A stretch of DNA of 64,000 nucleotides from Guillardia theta CCMP2712 (Eukaryota > Cryptophyceae > Pyrenomonadales > Geminigeraceae). A model generated the notes under the pieces. The model was not told the DNA's origin and ran no database searches. It worked only from the letters and a program-made list of their open reading frames with translations. Below, one piece after another: positions 55,801 to 64,000 of this stretch (the first letter of the stretch is position 1; every line of letters starts with the position of its first letter). A program made the position numbers and the translations under genes. The DNA lies in assembly GCF_000315625.1 (NCBI RefSeq), contig NW_005434664.1, forward strand, positions 887,129-951,128, given 5' to 3'.

Positions 55801-56200
55801 GTAACCCCTGTCATCAACGTTCCTACCCTACCCCTTCCGTATTCTTCGGATTCCTATCCCCACCCCCGTTGTACCCACGTCTTGTCTCCCCCTTCGATAC
55901 CTCTTCCTGCTACCACCCCTACATCTTTTAGTTCCCCCGGCAGCTTTCCGCACCCCCTTCTGATAGGTATCCAATATCGGAGTACCCTACCCCTGTAGGT
56001 ATCGCCTTTCACCACGTCACCCTGCACACATTCCCCATGCCTACAGCACACCCCCCCAAGTCACAGTTCTTAGTACCCCTCCGCTCTTTACGCCCCAAGG
56101 GGAAAGGTGGGGTGGATTCCCCAACGCACTATTGAACAAGGGGTACTGGAAAATTTACGATGAGTCTCGAGGCGTAGACGCGGTGGGGTAGGGGTAGGAG
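52827..56200. repeat. tandem duplication unit 1 (AdhE and flanks)
   Basis: Sequence identity with 57465-60960 begins at a shared CCCTAATCACCACCCACAAT and continues through the whole AdhE gene, with period 4650 bp. Upstream of the genes only blocks are shared (for example CGCCCCAAGG and ACTCGAGGCGTAGAC), so the promoter regions have diverged. Confidence 0.9.
52872..55756 (-). CDS. adhE: bifunctional aldehyde/alcohol dehydrogenase AdhE, copy 1
   Basis: Four exons join in phase: 55756-54365, 54314-53423, 53365-52986 and 52931-52872 (907 residues). The N-terminal half is a CoA-acylating aldehyde dehydrogenase: PCTNPTSTVIIKSLFALKTR, ATGGPGMVKASYSTGKPALG, KTFDNGVICASEQS with the catalytic Cys, FSFEKLSPVMTLYRAP. 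The C-terminal half is an iron-type alcohol dehydrogenase: LIGLGGGSPMDAAKGIRVFY, PTTSGTGSEVTPFAVIT, and metal-binding His in ITHSLSHQIGGAFHTPHG. AdhE reduces acetyl-CoA to ethanol with two NADH, keeping redox balance in anaerobiosis, and is patchily found in algae and protists, often by lateral transfer. MLSSRHAVAMATRRTRMYIP is basic and could target mitochondria. It differs from copy 2 at about five residues. Confidence 0.95.
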
Positions 56201-57464
56201 GCCTGCAAAGCGACAAAAAGCTCCTGTGGGGTGGGTAGGTAAATTCTTTTGACCGAGGTATAGGTAAACATAATTTCAAAGTTTTTATCTCAAAAATTGA
56301 AAATTGATCAAAGATATTGCTTTTTTCAGAAGATTCTCAAGTGTCTTATCATTCGTCCGAAAGGGTAGGGTAACCTTCACAAGGCAAGTTCCAAACAGTC
56401 ATCAGAGGGGGTGGGGTACAGAAGCACCGGGTATCACCCACACGTGTAGGCTGGCAGTAGAGGTACCGGGACGTAGGTCGCTCATGGTAATTTAGAGGGG
56501 TCAATGGATCACCCTCCATGGCAGGGTACCCCACCTAGGATCATCTGGAAATTCTTTCCGCTGCAAGACGGGGTACTTTTCGGTAGAGGGAAGGGGTACT
56601 GACTACAAGAGGATGTCAGCAAATCCATGTCAGCAGTGACGTGCATAACCGTGCCCCGGGTCGTACAGGTCAGCTTCAAGGCTTGCAAGTACCAGTACTT
56701 TTAGTCTACCTGCTGCTAGTACCGTACCCTATCCACTCTGACTGCTACTGTTCTATCAGGCCTGAGAGTCACTAGTATTGAAGTTAAAAATCGGATGATC
56801 CGAGTGTCACCGTGACCTGAGTCGGGCCCCGGGGCCCGACACAGCCTGGCGGCGTCACGCCGTGACGCCTGGCGGCGCCTGGCCGCTGCTCAGCCTGAGT
56901 CCGAGCCCCGCCGGGTCTGGCGGCGATGATGATCCGAAGTTAGCCGGGCGGACCTCCACCGTGGGCCGTACACTTTACTCAAAGTAATGTTCAACCCGGC
57001 TAAACCGGGCGCACGTTGTTCCCTTCGGAACGGTACTTGGGTCCGTCGTGCCCTTAGTAACGCCGACCGGGGGGTCGCCGGGGGGCGGTCACTCAGCCGG
57101 GGGCAGTGCCAGGCATGCGGCATGCCGCGGCACTGCACTGAACTCAGGCTCGCGGAGGCCACTGGCCGGGCCGCCGCGGCGCAGATTCCGGCAATCGGGA
57201 TGATCTGATCAGCCTGACTCCCGAGGGGCGCGGCCACTGTCATCATCATAGCATGATGTTCACTCTCAGTGGCCACGATTGCATGCCGCAGTGCCATATC
57301 ATAGTCATGACTCACTGTGATGACTAAGCTCCGCCCGTGACCGCAATTAAAACTAGACGCAATTTCAAGTTTGCATAATTGAACTTTCGTGTATTCAACT
57401 TTGAATCCAAAGTCTTCATGTAGTGATCGAGCAAAGAACCGTCGAACATAACGATTAGCCGTTG
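55757..57464. other. spacer between AdhE copies: TACCCC/GGGGTA tract and GC island
   Basis: Contains a C-rich then G-rich tract (55800-56600: CCTACCCC, then GGGGTAGGGG), a mixed stretch, and GC island 5 (56810-57260). The part just above 55756 is presumably the promoter of copy 1 (an AT-rich AATAAATACAGG at about 55789-55800). No gene is seen. Confidence 0.55.
56810..57260. repeat. GC-rich palindromic island 5
   Basis: High-GC block with GGGCCCCGGGGCCCG, GGCGGCGTCACGCCGTGACG and CCGGGGGTCGCC-like words, and short inverted repeats. It lies between the two AdhE copies, so the tandem array is split by this element. Confidence 0.6.
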
Positions 57465-57521
57465 ACCCTAATCACCACCCACAATAATCTACATCCGACC
57501 AGCCTTTGGCCGATCCCTCTT

Positions 57522-60406
57522 TTAAGCCTTGGTCTTGGCCGCATCTGCCTCCTTTGGCTCAAGGTACATGCGAGACGACAGCTGTCACCCAACATCGTTA
57601 CTTGCAATCCTCCCCATTCATCATCAAAAGCTTACCGGCTGCCCGTCATATGCGCACTCCAGGATGTGACGCAGCTCAGGCACCAAGGGGAAGCGGGGGT
57701 TTGCCGGAGTGCACTGGTCGTCGAAGGCGTGCTCAGCAAGGCTGTCGATCACCTTGTAGTAGGCGTCCTTGTTGATTCCTGCCTCAGCAAAGGTGGCTGG
57801 GATGTCAAGAGACTTCTTCAACTCAGAGATCCTCTGCTTGAACTTCTGCACAAGCTCGTAGTCCGAGTTCCCAGTGCATCCGATGGCCCTCGCCAGCTCA
57901 GCGTATCTCTGCTTCGCCAACGGGTGAGTGTACTGGGGATACACTCCCATGCGGGTCGGTGCATCCACAGCATTGTAGTCGATCACGTGCTCCATCAGGA
58001 TGGCGTTGGTCATACCTGCGTAACATCATCAGTCCCGCTTCACCCTCTCACACACCCGCCGCTCGTGCTCACCGTGGGGGGTGTGGAAGGCGCCACCGAT
58101 CTGATGAGACAAGCTGTGAGTGATCCCCAAGAAGCTGTTGGCAAACGCGATCCCGGCGATGGTAGAGGCATGGTGCACCATCTCCCTGGCACGGATGGTT
58201 CCATTCTTGTACGACTCCGGCAGGTACTCAAAGAGAAGCTTCACCGCACGAGTAGCATGCGCCTTGGTGAAGTCGTTGCTCGCAACGCTGACATACGCCT
58301 CGATGGCATGGACAAGAGCATCCACTCCAGCATTCGCCACCAAAGACTTGGGCAGGTTGTCGCAGAAGGCGCTGTCCACAATGGCCACGTCGGGAGTCAT
58401 ACGGTAGCTGAAGAGAGGGTACTTGTGGGTTCCCTCAGTGATGACAGCAAAGGGCGTGACCTCACTCCCAGTACCGCTGGTAGTCGGGATGCAAACAAGC
58501 TTGTGCACCTTGGATCCCGTGTCGGGGAAGGGGCAGGTTCGCTTGCGCAGCTCAATGAACCTCGCACCCACATCCTCCAGCTTCGCCTCGGGGTGCTCGT
58601 AAAACACTCGGATACCCTTGGCGGCATCCATCGGCGACCCGCCTCCAAGTCCAATCAACACCTCAGGCTTGAACTGCTCGCACGCCGCTGCGCCTGCTCG
58701 CACGCACTCGATCGTGGGATCCGGAGTGACATCGTCAAATACCGCAACCTTGAAGCCAATCTGCTCAAGCATCTGCTGCACCTTCGCGCAGTACCCAAAC
58801 TCCACCATCGCTCTGTCCGTCACAATCATGGCGCGCGTGTCCCTCTTCCCACCGGGGTACGGCTTAGCAAGATCTGCGATGGCCTCACGGGTACAGTTGC
58901 GATTGAAGTAGAGATTGGGAGGAGTCTTCATCCACTCCATGTGCTCTTGACGAGACGCCATCAGCTGCAAACAACACACGTAAGAAACAATCATGGTCAC
59001 ACTCAACCTGTCACCTTGACGTTGATCAACGATGCCGGCGTCATGTTGGTAGCAATCGAAGATCCTCCAGTAGTGCCCACTCCCAGCGTCAGACTGGGTG
59101 GGACGTTGAAGTTGAACGCCGTCCCCACCGCAGCAATGCTCGATGGCACGTTGGCAAACAAGTGATGTGCAGGCATCGCTGCAGCAAACGCCGCAATCCT
59201 GTTCTCGTCGTTGGAATGGATCACAGCAGTGTGTCCCTCTCCACCAAAGTGGACGATGGATGCGCAAAGGTCTTTGGCCTCGTTGAAGGTCGGCGCGCGA
59301 TACAGAGTCATCACAGGGCTAAGCTTCTCAAAGCTGAAGGGCTCATGAGGACCGACCTCCGAAGCTTCCGTCGCAATCACCACTGCATCCGATGGAATCT
59401 TGATACCACACTTCTGTGCAATCGTTTGTGCTGACTGACCGACAATGTCTGGGTTGATTGCTCCGTTCTTGATCAAAAACTCTCCCAGCTTCTTCCTCTC
59501 CTCTCCGTACACGAAGTGAACGCCGCGCTTCTGAAGCAGGCTCTTGAACTCCTCAAAGATGCTCTCAATCACAACCGTGCTCTGCTCACTGGCACAGATC
59601 ACACCGTTGTCGAAAGTCTTGCCCATGACAATGCTCGAGGCTGCCATCTTCAGGTCCGCAGTGTCATCCACAAGCACCGACGCGTTGCCTGCACCAACGC
59701 CCAGAGCCGGCTTGCCAGTGCTGTAGCTTGCCTTCACCATGCCGGGACCGCCAGTTGCGACAATCAGCTTGATGCCAGGGTGATCCATGACATGCCTATT
59801 CAGCTCCAGCGTGGGATGCTCGACGCAGTCCAGCACGTTAGGAGGAGCTCCTGCTGCAACGGCCGCATCTCTGCAGATGCGCATGGCCTCGTGTGAGCAG
59901 GCGGAGGCGCGGGGATGAGGAAGGAAGATGGCAGCATTACGAGTTTTCAAAGCAAAGAGAGACTTGATGATGACAGTGCTGGTAGGGTTGGTGCAGGGAG
60001 TGATGCATGCCAACGGTCCTACAGGCGTGGCGATCTTGATCAATCCTCGCTCGATGTCACGATCGATGATGCCGCAGGTCTTCATGTCAGCATAAGCCGA
60101 CACGGAGGTCTCAATCACCACGCCGTTCTTGATGACCTTGTCCTCCATCAAGCCCATCCTTGTCTCCTCCACGGCCAGCTTGGCAAGGGGAACGCGCTGC
60201 TTGTTGGCCGCATGGGCAACTTGACGAAAGATGTGATCGACCGTCTTCTGGTCGTAAGTGGCGAACATCGCCTGCGCTTCCTGGATGCGCTGGATCTTCT
60301 CATCGATGCTCTTGATGGAATCGTTGCCGATGAACCTCTTGCTGGCGGGGATGTACATCCTAGTCCGCCGTGTGGCCATAGCCACAGCATGCCTGCTAGA
60401 CAGCAT
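57522..60406 (-). CDS. adhE: bifunctional aldehyde/alcohol dehydrogenase AdhE, copy 2
   Basis: Exons 60406-59015, 58964-58073, 58015-57636 and 57581-57522 mirror copy 1 exactly at a 4650-bp offset and give the same 907-residue protein. All ALDH and Fe-ADH motifs named for copy 1 are intact, including the Cys in GVICASEQS. Differences seen: RDIERG for RDTERG, KIPSDA for RIPPDA, FDDVTP for FDEVTP, and AAKTKA for AAKAKA at the C-terminus. Unlike copy 1 it has a clear TATA box just upstream, so expression may differ. The first intron also carries several substitutions. Both copies look functional, which fits a recent duplication or ongoing gene conversion. Confidence 0.95.
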
Positions 60407-60439
60407 GTCGTCGCTCTTGCGTCCCTCCTTGCCTGCAAG

Positions 60440-60453
60440 GTATATATATAAAC
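60440..60453 (-). promoter_or_regulatory. TATA box of AdhE copy 2
   Basis: GTATATATATAAAC on the plus strand (GTTTATATATATAC on the minus strand), about 35-45 bp upstream of the ATG at 60406. Copy 1 lacks this element at the same place. Confidence 0.55.
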
Positions 60454-60459
60454 AACCCC

Positions 60460-61100
60460 CTCACCTATTAGTTCCTACCCTACCCCCCAACTCCTCCTTT
60501 TGGGATTTTTCTCAAACCTACCCCTTTAAACTCCACCCAAAACCTGACTCTACTACCCGTGTACAGATCCGATGTTTGTCAGCACCCCTCCCGTTCCTGT
60601 TAACAGGAACCTATTCTACAATGGAGTACCCTACCCCTACAGATGTCACCCTCTACAGCGTCAACCCTTCCGAGAACAGATAATTCTATCTGTCGTACCC
60701 CTATTCTTCAGTTGCCTGTAGCCCTCAGAATGGGGGTAGTAGGTCATGCACGGGTATCACTTTGCCTCCCCCGTCTTCCCACCCTACCACAACTCTCCAT
60801 TCTCCCACCCCACCCTCCCCTATCACATCCCACCCTTTTGACTCACCCTCGTTATCGTTACGCCCCAAGGCGGAAAGGAGGGGTGAATTCTGATTGCACA
60901 CTGGGAATCATGGTGGTGGGGTACTGGGGCATATTGATGAGACTCGAGGCGTAGACACTGACCGGACGTGTAGTTTTGTAACTTCAAGTTTATTTCAACA
61001 AAATTTCAAACTTATACAATTGTAATTAAAACGTTCATGGTTTCAACCGGGTCGGATTGATCAACAGTCAATGAAGAGGGGTGGGGTGGCCCGTTTAAAA
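60460..61100. repeat. TACCCC/GGGGTA-rich tract upstream of AdhE copy 2
   Basis: C-rich words (CCTACCCC, CCCACCC) at 60470-60860 switch to G-rich words (GGGGTGAATT, GGGGTACTGGGG) at 60885-60940 and again at 61078. It shares CGCCCCAAGG and GACTCGAGGCGTAGAC with the region above AdhE copy 1 (56090-56180). AT-rich DNA follows at 60970-61030. Confidence 0.55.
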
Positions 61101-61189
61101 TATAGTGACGGACACATCTGACACGAAAACACTCCATTTGAAGAAATACAATCTTTTTCCAGCGAAGATACCGATCTCGACTCGAAACC

Positions 61190-61275
61190 TGCCGCGGACC
61201 GGCAGTACTACCGTGGGCCCGCCGACCCCGCCCGGGCCCGCGGCCGGCCGGGGCCCGGCGGGCCGTTCTGTGAGA
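61190..61275. repeat. GC-rich palindromic island 6 (short)
   Basis: A compact block with CCCGGGCCCGCGGCC and GGCCGGGGCCCGGCGGGCC, adjacent to the preceding GGGGTA tract. Confidence 0.55.
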
Positions 61276-61361
61276 CTCAGTGACAGTGCCTGAGTAGTTC
61301 AAATCGCACCATGCAAAATGCTCACCCGCGGCTACAGCAAACCGGGCACGCACAGAGCGAC

Positions 61362-61470
61362 ATGAAATGTCTCCCTAGAAGATGCTTCGATCCTCTCCCT
61401 AGAAGATGCTTCGATCCTCTCCCTAGAAGATGCTTCGATCCTCTCCCTAGAAGATGTTTCGATCCCATGC
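61362..61470. repeat. 24-bp tandem repeat, four units
   Basis: The unit CCTAGAAGATGCTTCGATCC plus TCTC occurs four times, the last with one change. In the plus frame 61311-61583 it encodes the octapeptide PRRCFDPL four times within a 90-residue frame. Whether that frame is expressed is unknown. Confidence 0.85.
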
Positions 61471-61698
61471 GTTTGATGTGGTGTACTCCTGAAAATACTT
61501 CAACGCGATCCTTTCCTGCAATGTGTTTGATGAGTCACTCCGCACATTCCAACCCACAGTGCCTAGTTGTTTTCCTCACTTAATTCTTCCATGTCAATCT
61601 CATATCCTTCATGCCCTGCCACTCACCCGCATGGATTCCTTGCCTGCTCCCCTCTGGGTGACTTAGAATCACTTGATGAATGATGCCTCTCGAGACCT

Positions 61699-61887
61699 TC
61701 ACCACGGAATTTTCACATGGATTGATCTCGATGTTGATGTGAACTGCTTGCTCTTAAAATTCAGCTCACACTTGATGAGTGTGGAGAGGTGGAGCTGCTT
61801 TTGAGAGAGTTCAGGATAATGATCGTTGTTTCTTAATGCCGCAAGGATGTTTTTCGCCGTGGACGGTTCCGTAGCAATCATGGACAT
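61699..61887 (-). CDS. possible small protein or exon, unrecognised
   Basis: A 62-residue minus-strand frame from ATG 61887: MSMIATEPSTAKNILAALRN, then YPELSQKQLHLSTLIKCELN, ending SRSIHVKIPW. The composition is protein-like and free of repeats, but there is no homology I recognise. The surrounding space (61480-62393) holds nothing else that I can support. Confidence 0.25.
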   Translation of the reverse strand: MSMIATEPSTAKNILAALRNNDHYPELSQKQLHLSTLIKCELNFKSKQFTSTSRSIHVKIPW

Positions 61888-62393
61888 TGCAGATTACATG
61901 TGAGGCTCCGCTGATAGACAGCATGGATCAGGTGCATGAAGCAAGGAGTGGCAAGACTTTGATCATCTGCCGTTTGGAACTCATCTCCTCGTGCCTTTTG
62001 AAATGAGCACCATGCGCGTCGCCTTGTTGCTGCTCGTAGCCCTGGCGGTCTGTTTGGTTGATTCACACCTGCTGGGCAACAGGTGGAGGCTTGTTGGAGA
62101 AGGTTAGCTTCATCGCTCATGCCCTTTTGCAGTGCTGTAGCGAAAGCTGCTGATGTGAGCTCGGAGCTGAGAGTGCAGGGGGGAAAGAGAGAGGCATCAG
62201 TTCCTGTGCTGCTTTGTCAGTGCGTGATTTCCCGCACAGGCACATCTCAATGCCGTTGCCAGCAGGAGAAGCTCGATCTTTGGCATGTCGGGCATTACCT
62301 CCAGTCTGCAAGCATGTGACCTCCTGCTGCTCGTGCTGCTCCATGACAAGCTGACCCCTTCCTCCTTCAGGTGTCGCAGGTGTCGCTTCTGCC

Positions 62394-63392
62394 ATGCGGC
62401 ACGTCGAGTTGCCCAGGAGCATTGCGATCATAGCCTTGTTCCAGATTGTCTGGAGTGCTCATCGTATCCTGCGGCGAGAACGAGCAGCGAAGCCTGGCAT
62501 CATCCATCGCATGCTGGAGGAGGACCTCTGCCTCATCCTCGGCAGCGGTCACCTCAGCCGTCCTGCTTGCGTGTGTGTGGACTGGGAAGGGAACGTGGTC
62601 ACAGTGAACAGCAAGGAGAAGCGCATGCTGACTGTACATGAGGATGGATCGATAATGAGGGATGTGCCTGTGCCTGAAGTGAAGTGCGCGTGGGGGCTCA
62701 GCATGATGAAGGGGGGGGGAGTTGTCGTGGTCGACGCCCAGCGGCATGCCGTCCTTGTCTACAGCAAGAGCGGGAAGCTGGAGCAGGTGATTGGGAGGAA
62801 GGGTGATGGAGCAGGAGAGCTCAACGGTCCGCGGGGGATCGCGGTGGACGGGGAGGGAAACATCATCGTGTCGGATACCAACAACCACAGGGTACAGGTC
62901 TTCTCCAAGGACGGGCAGCAGCTGCGAGCGTTCGGGCGGTGGGGAGGGAAGGAGGGAGAGCTCAAATTTCCTCACGGGGTTGCAGTGGATGGAGCAGGGA
63001 ACATCGTGGTGGCGGACAACGGAAATCACCGGCTGCAGCTCTTCTCGCCTAGCGGGAGCTTCCTGCGCGTATTGGGGAGGGAGGGAACCGGGCCTGGCGA
63101 GCTCGAGCGTCCTGTGGGAGTGGCCGTCGGCGAAGGAGGGAAGGTGTTGGTCACCGACTGGTACAAGAAGAGGGTGCAGGTGCTGGACTCTGCGGGCGGG
63201 TATGTCACGAGCATCGGGGAGGAGGCGCCGGTCAGGCCGGTCAGGCCGGTCGGGGTCTCGGTGGATGGGGGAGGGAACGTGTTGGTGTGCGACTGGACGG
63301 GGGAGGAAACGATCGGATCCTCGTCTTTGGCCCTAAGTGAAGGGAGGGCACGCGCAGGTGATTTGGCAGGTCGCTTCATGCTATATTGGTAG
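62394..63392 (+). CDS. NHL-repeat beta-propeller protein (possible 3' frameshift)
   Basis: ATG at 62394. After a poorly conserved N-terminus come at least five NHL-type repeats: VCVDWEGNVVTVNSKEKRML, GIAVDGEGNIIVSDTNNHRV followed by QVFSKDG, GVAVDGAGNIVVADNGNHRL followed by QLFSPSG, GVAVGEGGKVLVTDWYKKRV, and GVSVDGGGNVLVCDWTG. The linkers IGRKGDGAGELNGPRG and LGREGTGPGELERPVG match the usual GxGxGxF(E)LxxPxG pattern. NHL propellers bind proteins or RNA; there is no RING or B-box here. After CDWTG the current frame runs into GEETIGSSSL, while the neighbouring frame reads NDRILVFGPK and stops at 63338-63340, which is how a last NHL unit should end, so one base may be missing near 63300-63307. 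Confidence 0.85.
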   Translation: MRHVELPRSIAIIALFQIVWSAHRILRRERAAKPGIIHRMLEEDLCLILGSGHLSRPACVCVDWEGNVVTVNSKEKRMLTVHEDGSIMRDVPVPEVKCAWGLSMMKGGGVVVVDAQRHAVLVYSKSGKLEQVIGRKGDGAGELNGPRGIAVDGEGNIIVSDTNNHRVQVFSKDGQQLRAFGRWGGKEGELKFPHGVAVDGAGNIVVADNGNHRLQLFSPSGSFLRVLGREGTGPGELERPVGVAVGEGGKVLVTDWYKKRVQVLDSAGGYVTSIGEEAPVRPVRPVGVSVDGGGNVLVCDWTGEETIGSSSLALSEGRARAGDLAGRFMLYW

Positions 63393-63657
63393 CAAGAAGC
63401 TTCCTGTTCAGTATACGATGCACCAAAGACCCAGGACCAACTGCTGCTGCTGCTGCTCCACCACCACCTACTCCACCACCACCACCACCACCACCTCCTC
63501 CTCCTCCTGCTTCTGTTGGGGCGGTTATCTTTCTTGTGTTTCCCTGTCCATGGCCGCCAGCATCGGAGTGAGGAGAGAAAAAGCTTCTCTCGTTTCTCCT
63601 CTCCCCCAATCTCACTCGCTCTAGAGTCACCGTGACCAACCTCCCCTGCTCAGTCGT

Positions 63658-63912
63658 TCAGCAGAAGGTAGAGGAAGGGAGGCGAGGCGAAGTGGGGGCA
63701 AGAGCAGCAGCAGCAGCAGGGGGAGGAGGAGGAAGAGCAGGAAGAGGTGCAGGAGGGGCGAGAAAGCGCTTGAAGGGGAGCAGGAGGCTCACAGATCTCT
63801 TCCTCAGGGTCAGGTCGACAGTCTTGCCAGCAGGGCCCTGGAGCATGCGCTCTACATTGATGTCGGTGAGGACGAGGCCGTCGGCAGCTACGAGGACGTC
63901 TCCTCTTCCGAT
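63658..63912 (-). CDS. PDZ-domain exon (partial, continues right of window)
   Basis: From an acceptor (CAACCAG) just above 63912 the minus strand reads IGRGDVLVAADGLVLTDINV and ERMLQGPAGKTVDLTLRK, the second half of a PDZ domain (GDxLxxVDGxxV ... LxGPxGTxVxLxL). It then turns into a Pro/Ala-rich tail with a stop at 63658, or the tail is an intron. PDZ domains bind C-terminal peptides. The rest of the gene is outside the window. Confidence 0.6.
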   Translation of the reverse strand: MGRGDVLVAADGLVLTDINVERMLQGPAGKTVDLTLRKRSVSLLLPFKRFLAPPAPLPALPPPPPAAAAALAPTSPRLPSSTFC

Positions 63913-64000
63913 CTGGTTGGAGGCTGAAGCAGGAGAGGCTGAAGGAGGAGCATCAGGAAGACAGAAGACTGCGCAAGGTGGGGGCGAGCGAGGAAGAGCA

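Overview
The window looks like nuclear DNA from a photosynthetic eukaryote with a secondary plastid of red-algal origin, most likely a cryptophyte of the Guillardia theta type. This is an inference from features, not a database match. Three predicted proteins begin with a signal peptide ending in a Phe-containing cleavage context (SAFQAP, SSFAPA, SGFVHA), as in red-lineage complex plastids. Genes are split by many short GT-AG introns (about 45-300 bp) with pyrimidine-rich tracts. An axonemal EFHC-type protein implies a flagellated cell. There are two assembly gaps (8325-9156 and 42965-43135). Most exon joins below were made by hand from splice signals, reading frame and remembered family motifs, so ends are approximate unless the evidence says otherwise.

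Layout. 1-1111 (-): SPRY-domain protein, cut by the window edge. 2120-2643 (-): small F-box protein. 3300-3900: GC-rich island. 3921-7670 (+): unrecognised coiled-coil protein in many small exons. 8066-9350 (+): TruD/PUS7-type pseudouridine synthase interrupted by the first gap. 9358-13181 (-): ankyrin repeats with a plastid-type presequence, directly followed in frame by a DHCR24/DWF1-like FAD-linked oxidase, possibly one fused gene. 14611-16244 (+): CDC20. 16456-22678 (-): large C2-DUF4062-NACHT-IQ-EF-hand NTPase. 22750-25080: GC island plus GGGGTA-rich tract. 25099-26190 (+): plastid ATP synthase gamma. 26609-27521 (-): casein kinase II beta. 29361-32790 (+): ABCD3/PMP70-like transporter. 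32940-35449 (-): EFHC1/2-like DM10 protein. 36893-38349: large inverted repeat with outward-facing TATA boxes. 38446-39141 (-): coiled-coil protein. 39960-41249 (+): tail-anchored TPR protein. 41390-42694 (-): thylakoid-lumen-type FKBP. 43506-46053 (+): PP2A B'' / TON2-FASS-like subunit. 46900-48915 (+): unrecognised Ser/Thr-rich gene. 49010-50324 (-): SpoU/TrmH RNA methyltransferase. 51093-51833 (+): HTH-like protein. 52872-55756 and 57522-60406 (-): two nearly identical AdhE genes. 62394-63392 (+): NHL-repeat protein. 63658-63912 (-): PDZ exon at the right edge.

The genes do not form one pathway. They are a normal mix of cell-cycle (CDC20, CK2 beta, TON2-like), organelle (ATP synthase gamma, FKBP, ABCD3, AdhE) and flagellar functions. 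The most unusual items are the STAND NTPase architecture, the possible ankyrin-FAD oxidase fusion, the 550-bp palindrome with divergent promoters, the tandem AdhE pair, and a recurring association of palindromic GC islands with GGGGTA/TACCCC-rich tracts in most large intergenic spaces.
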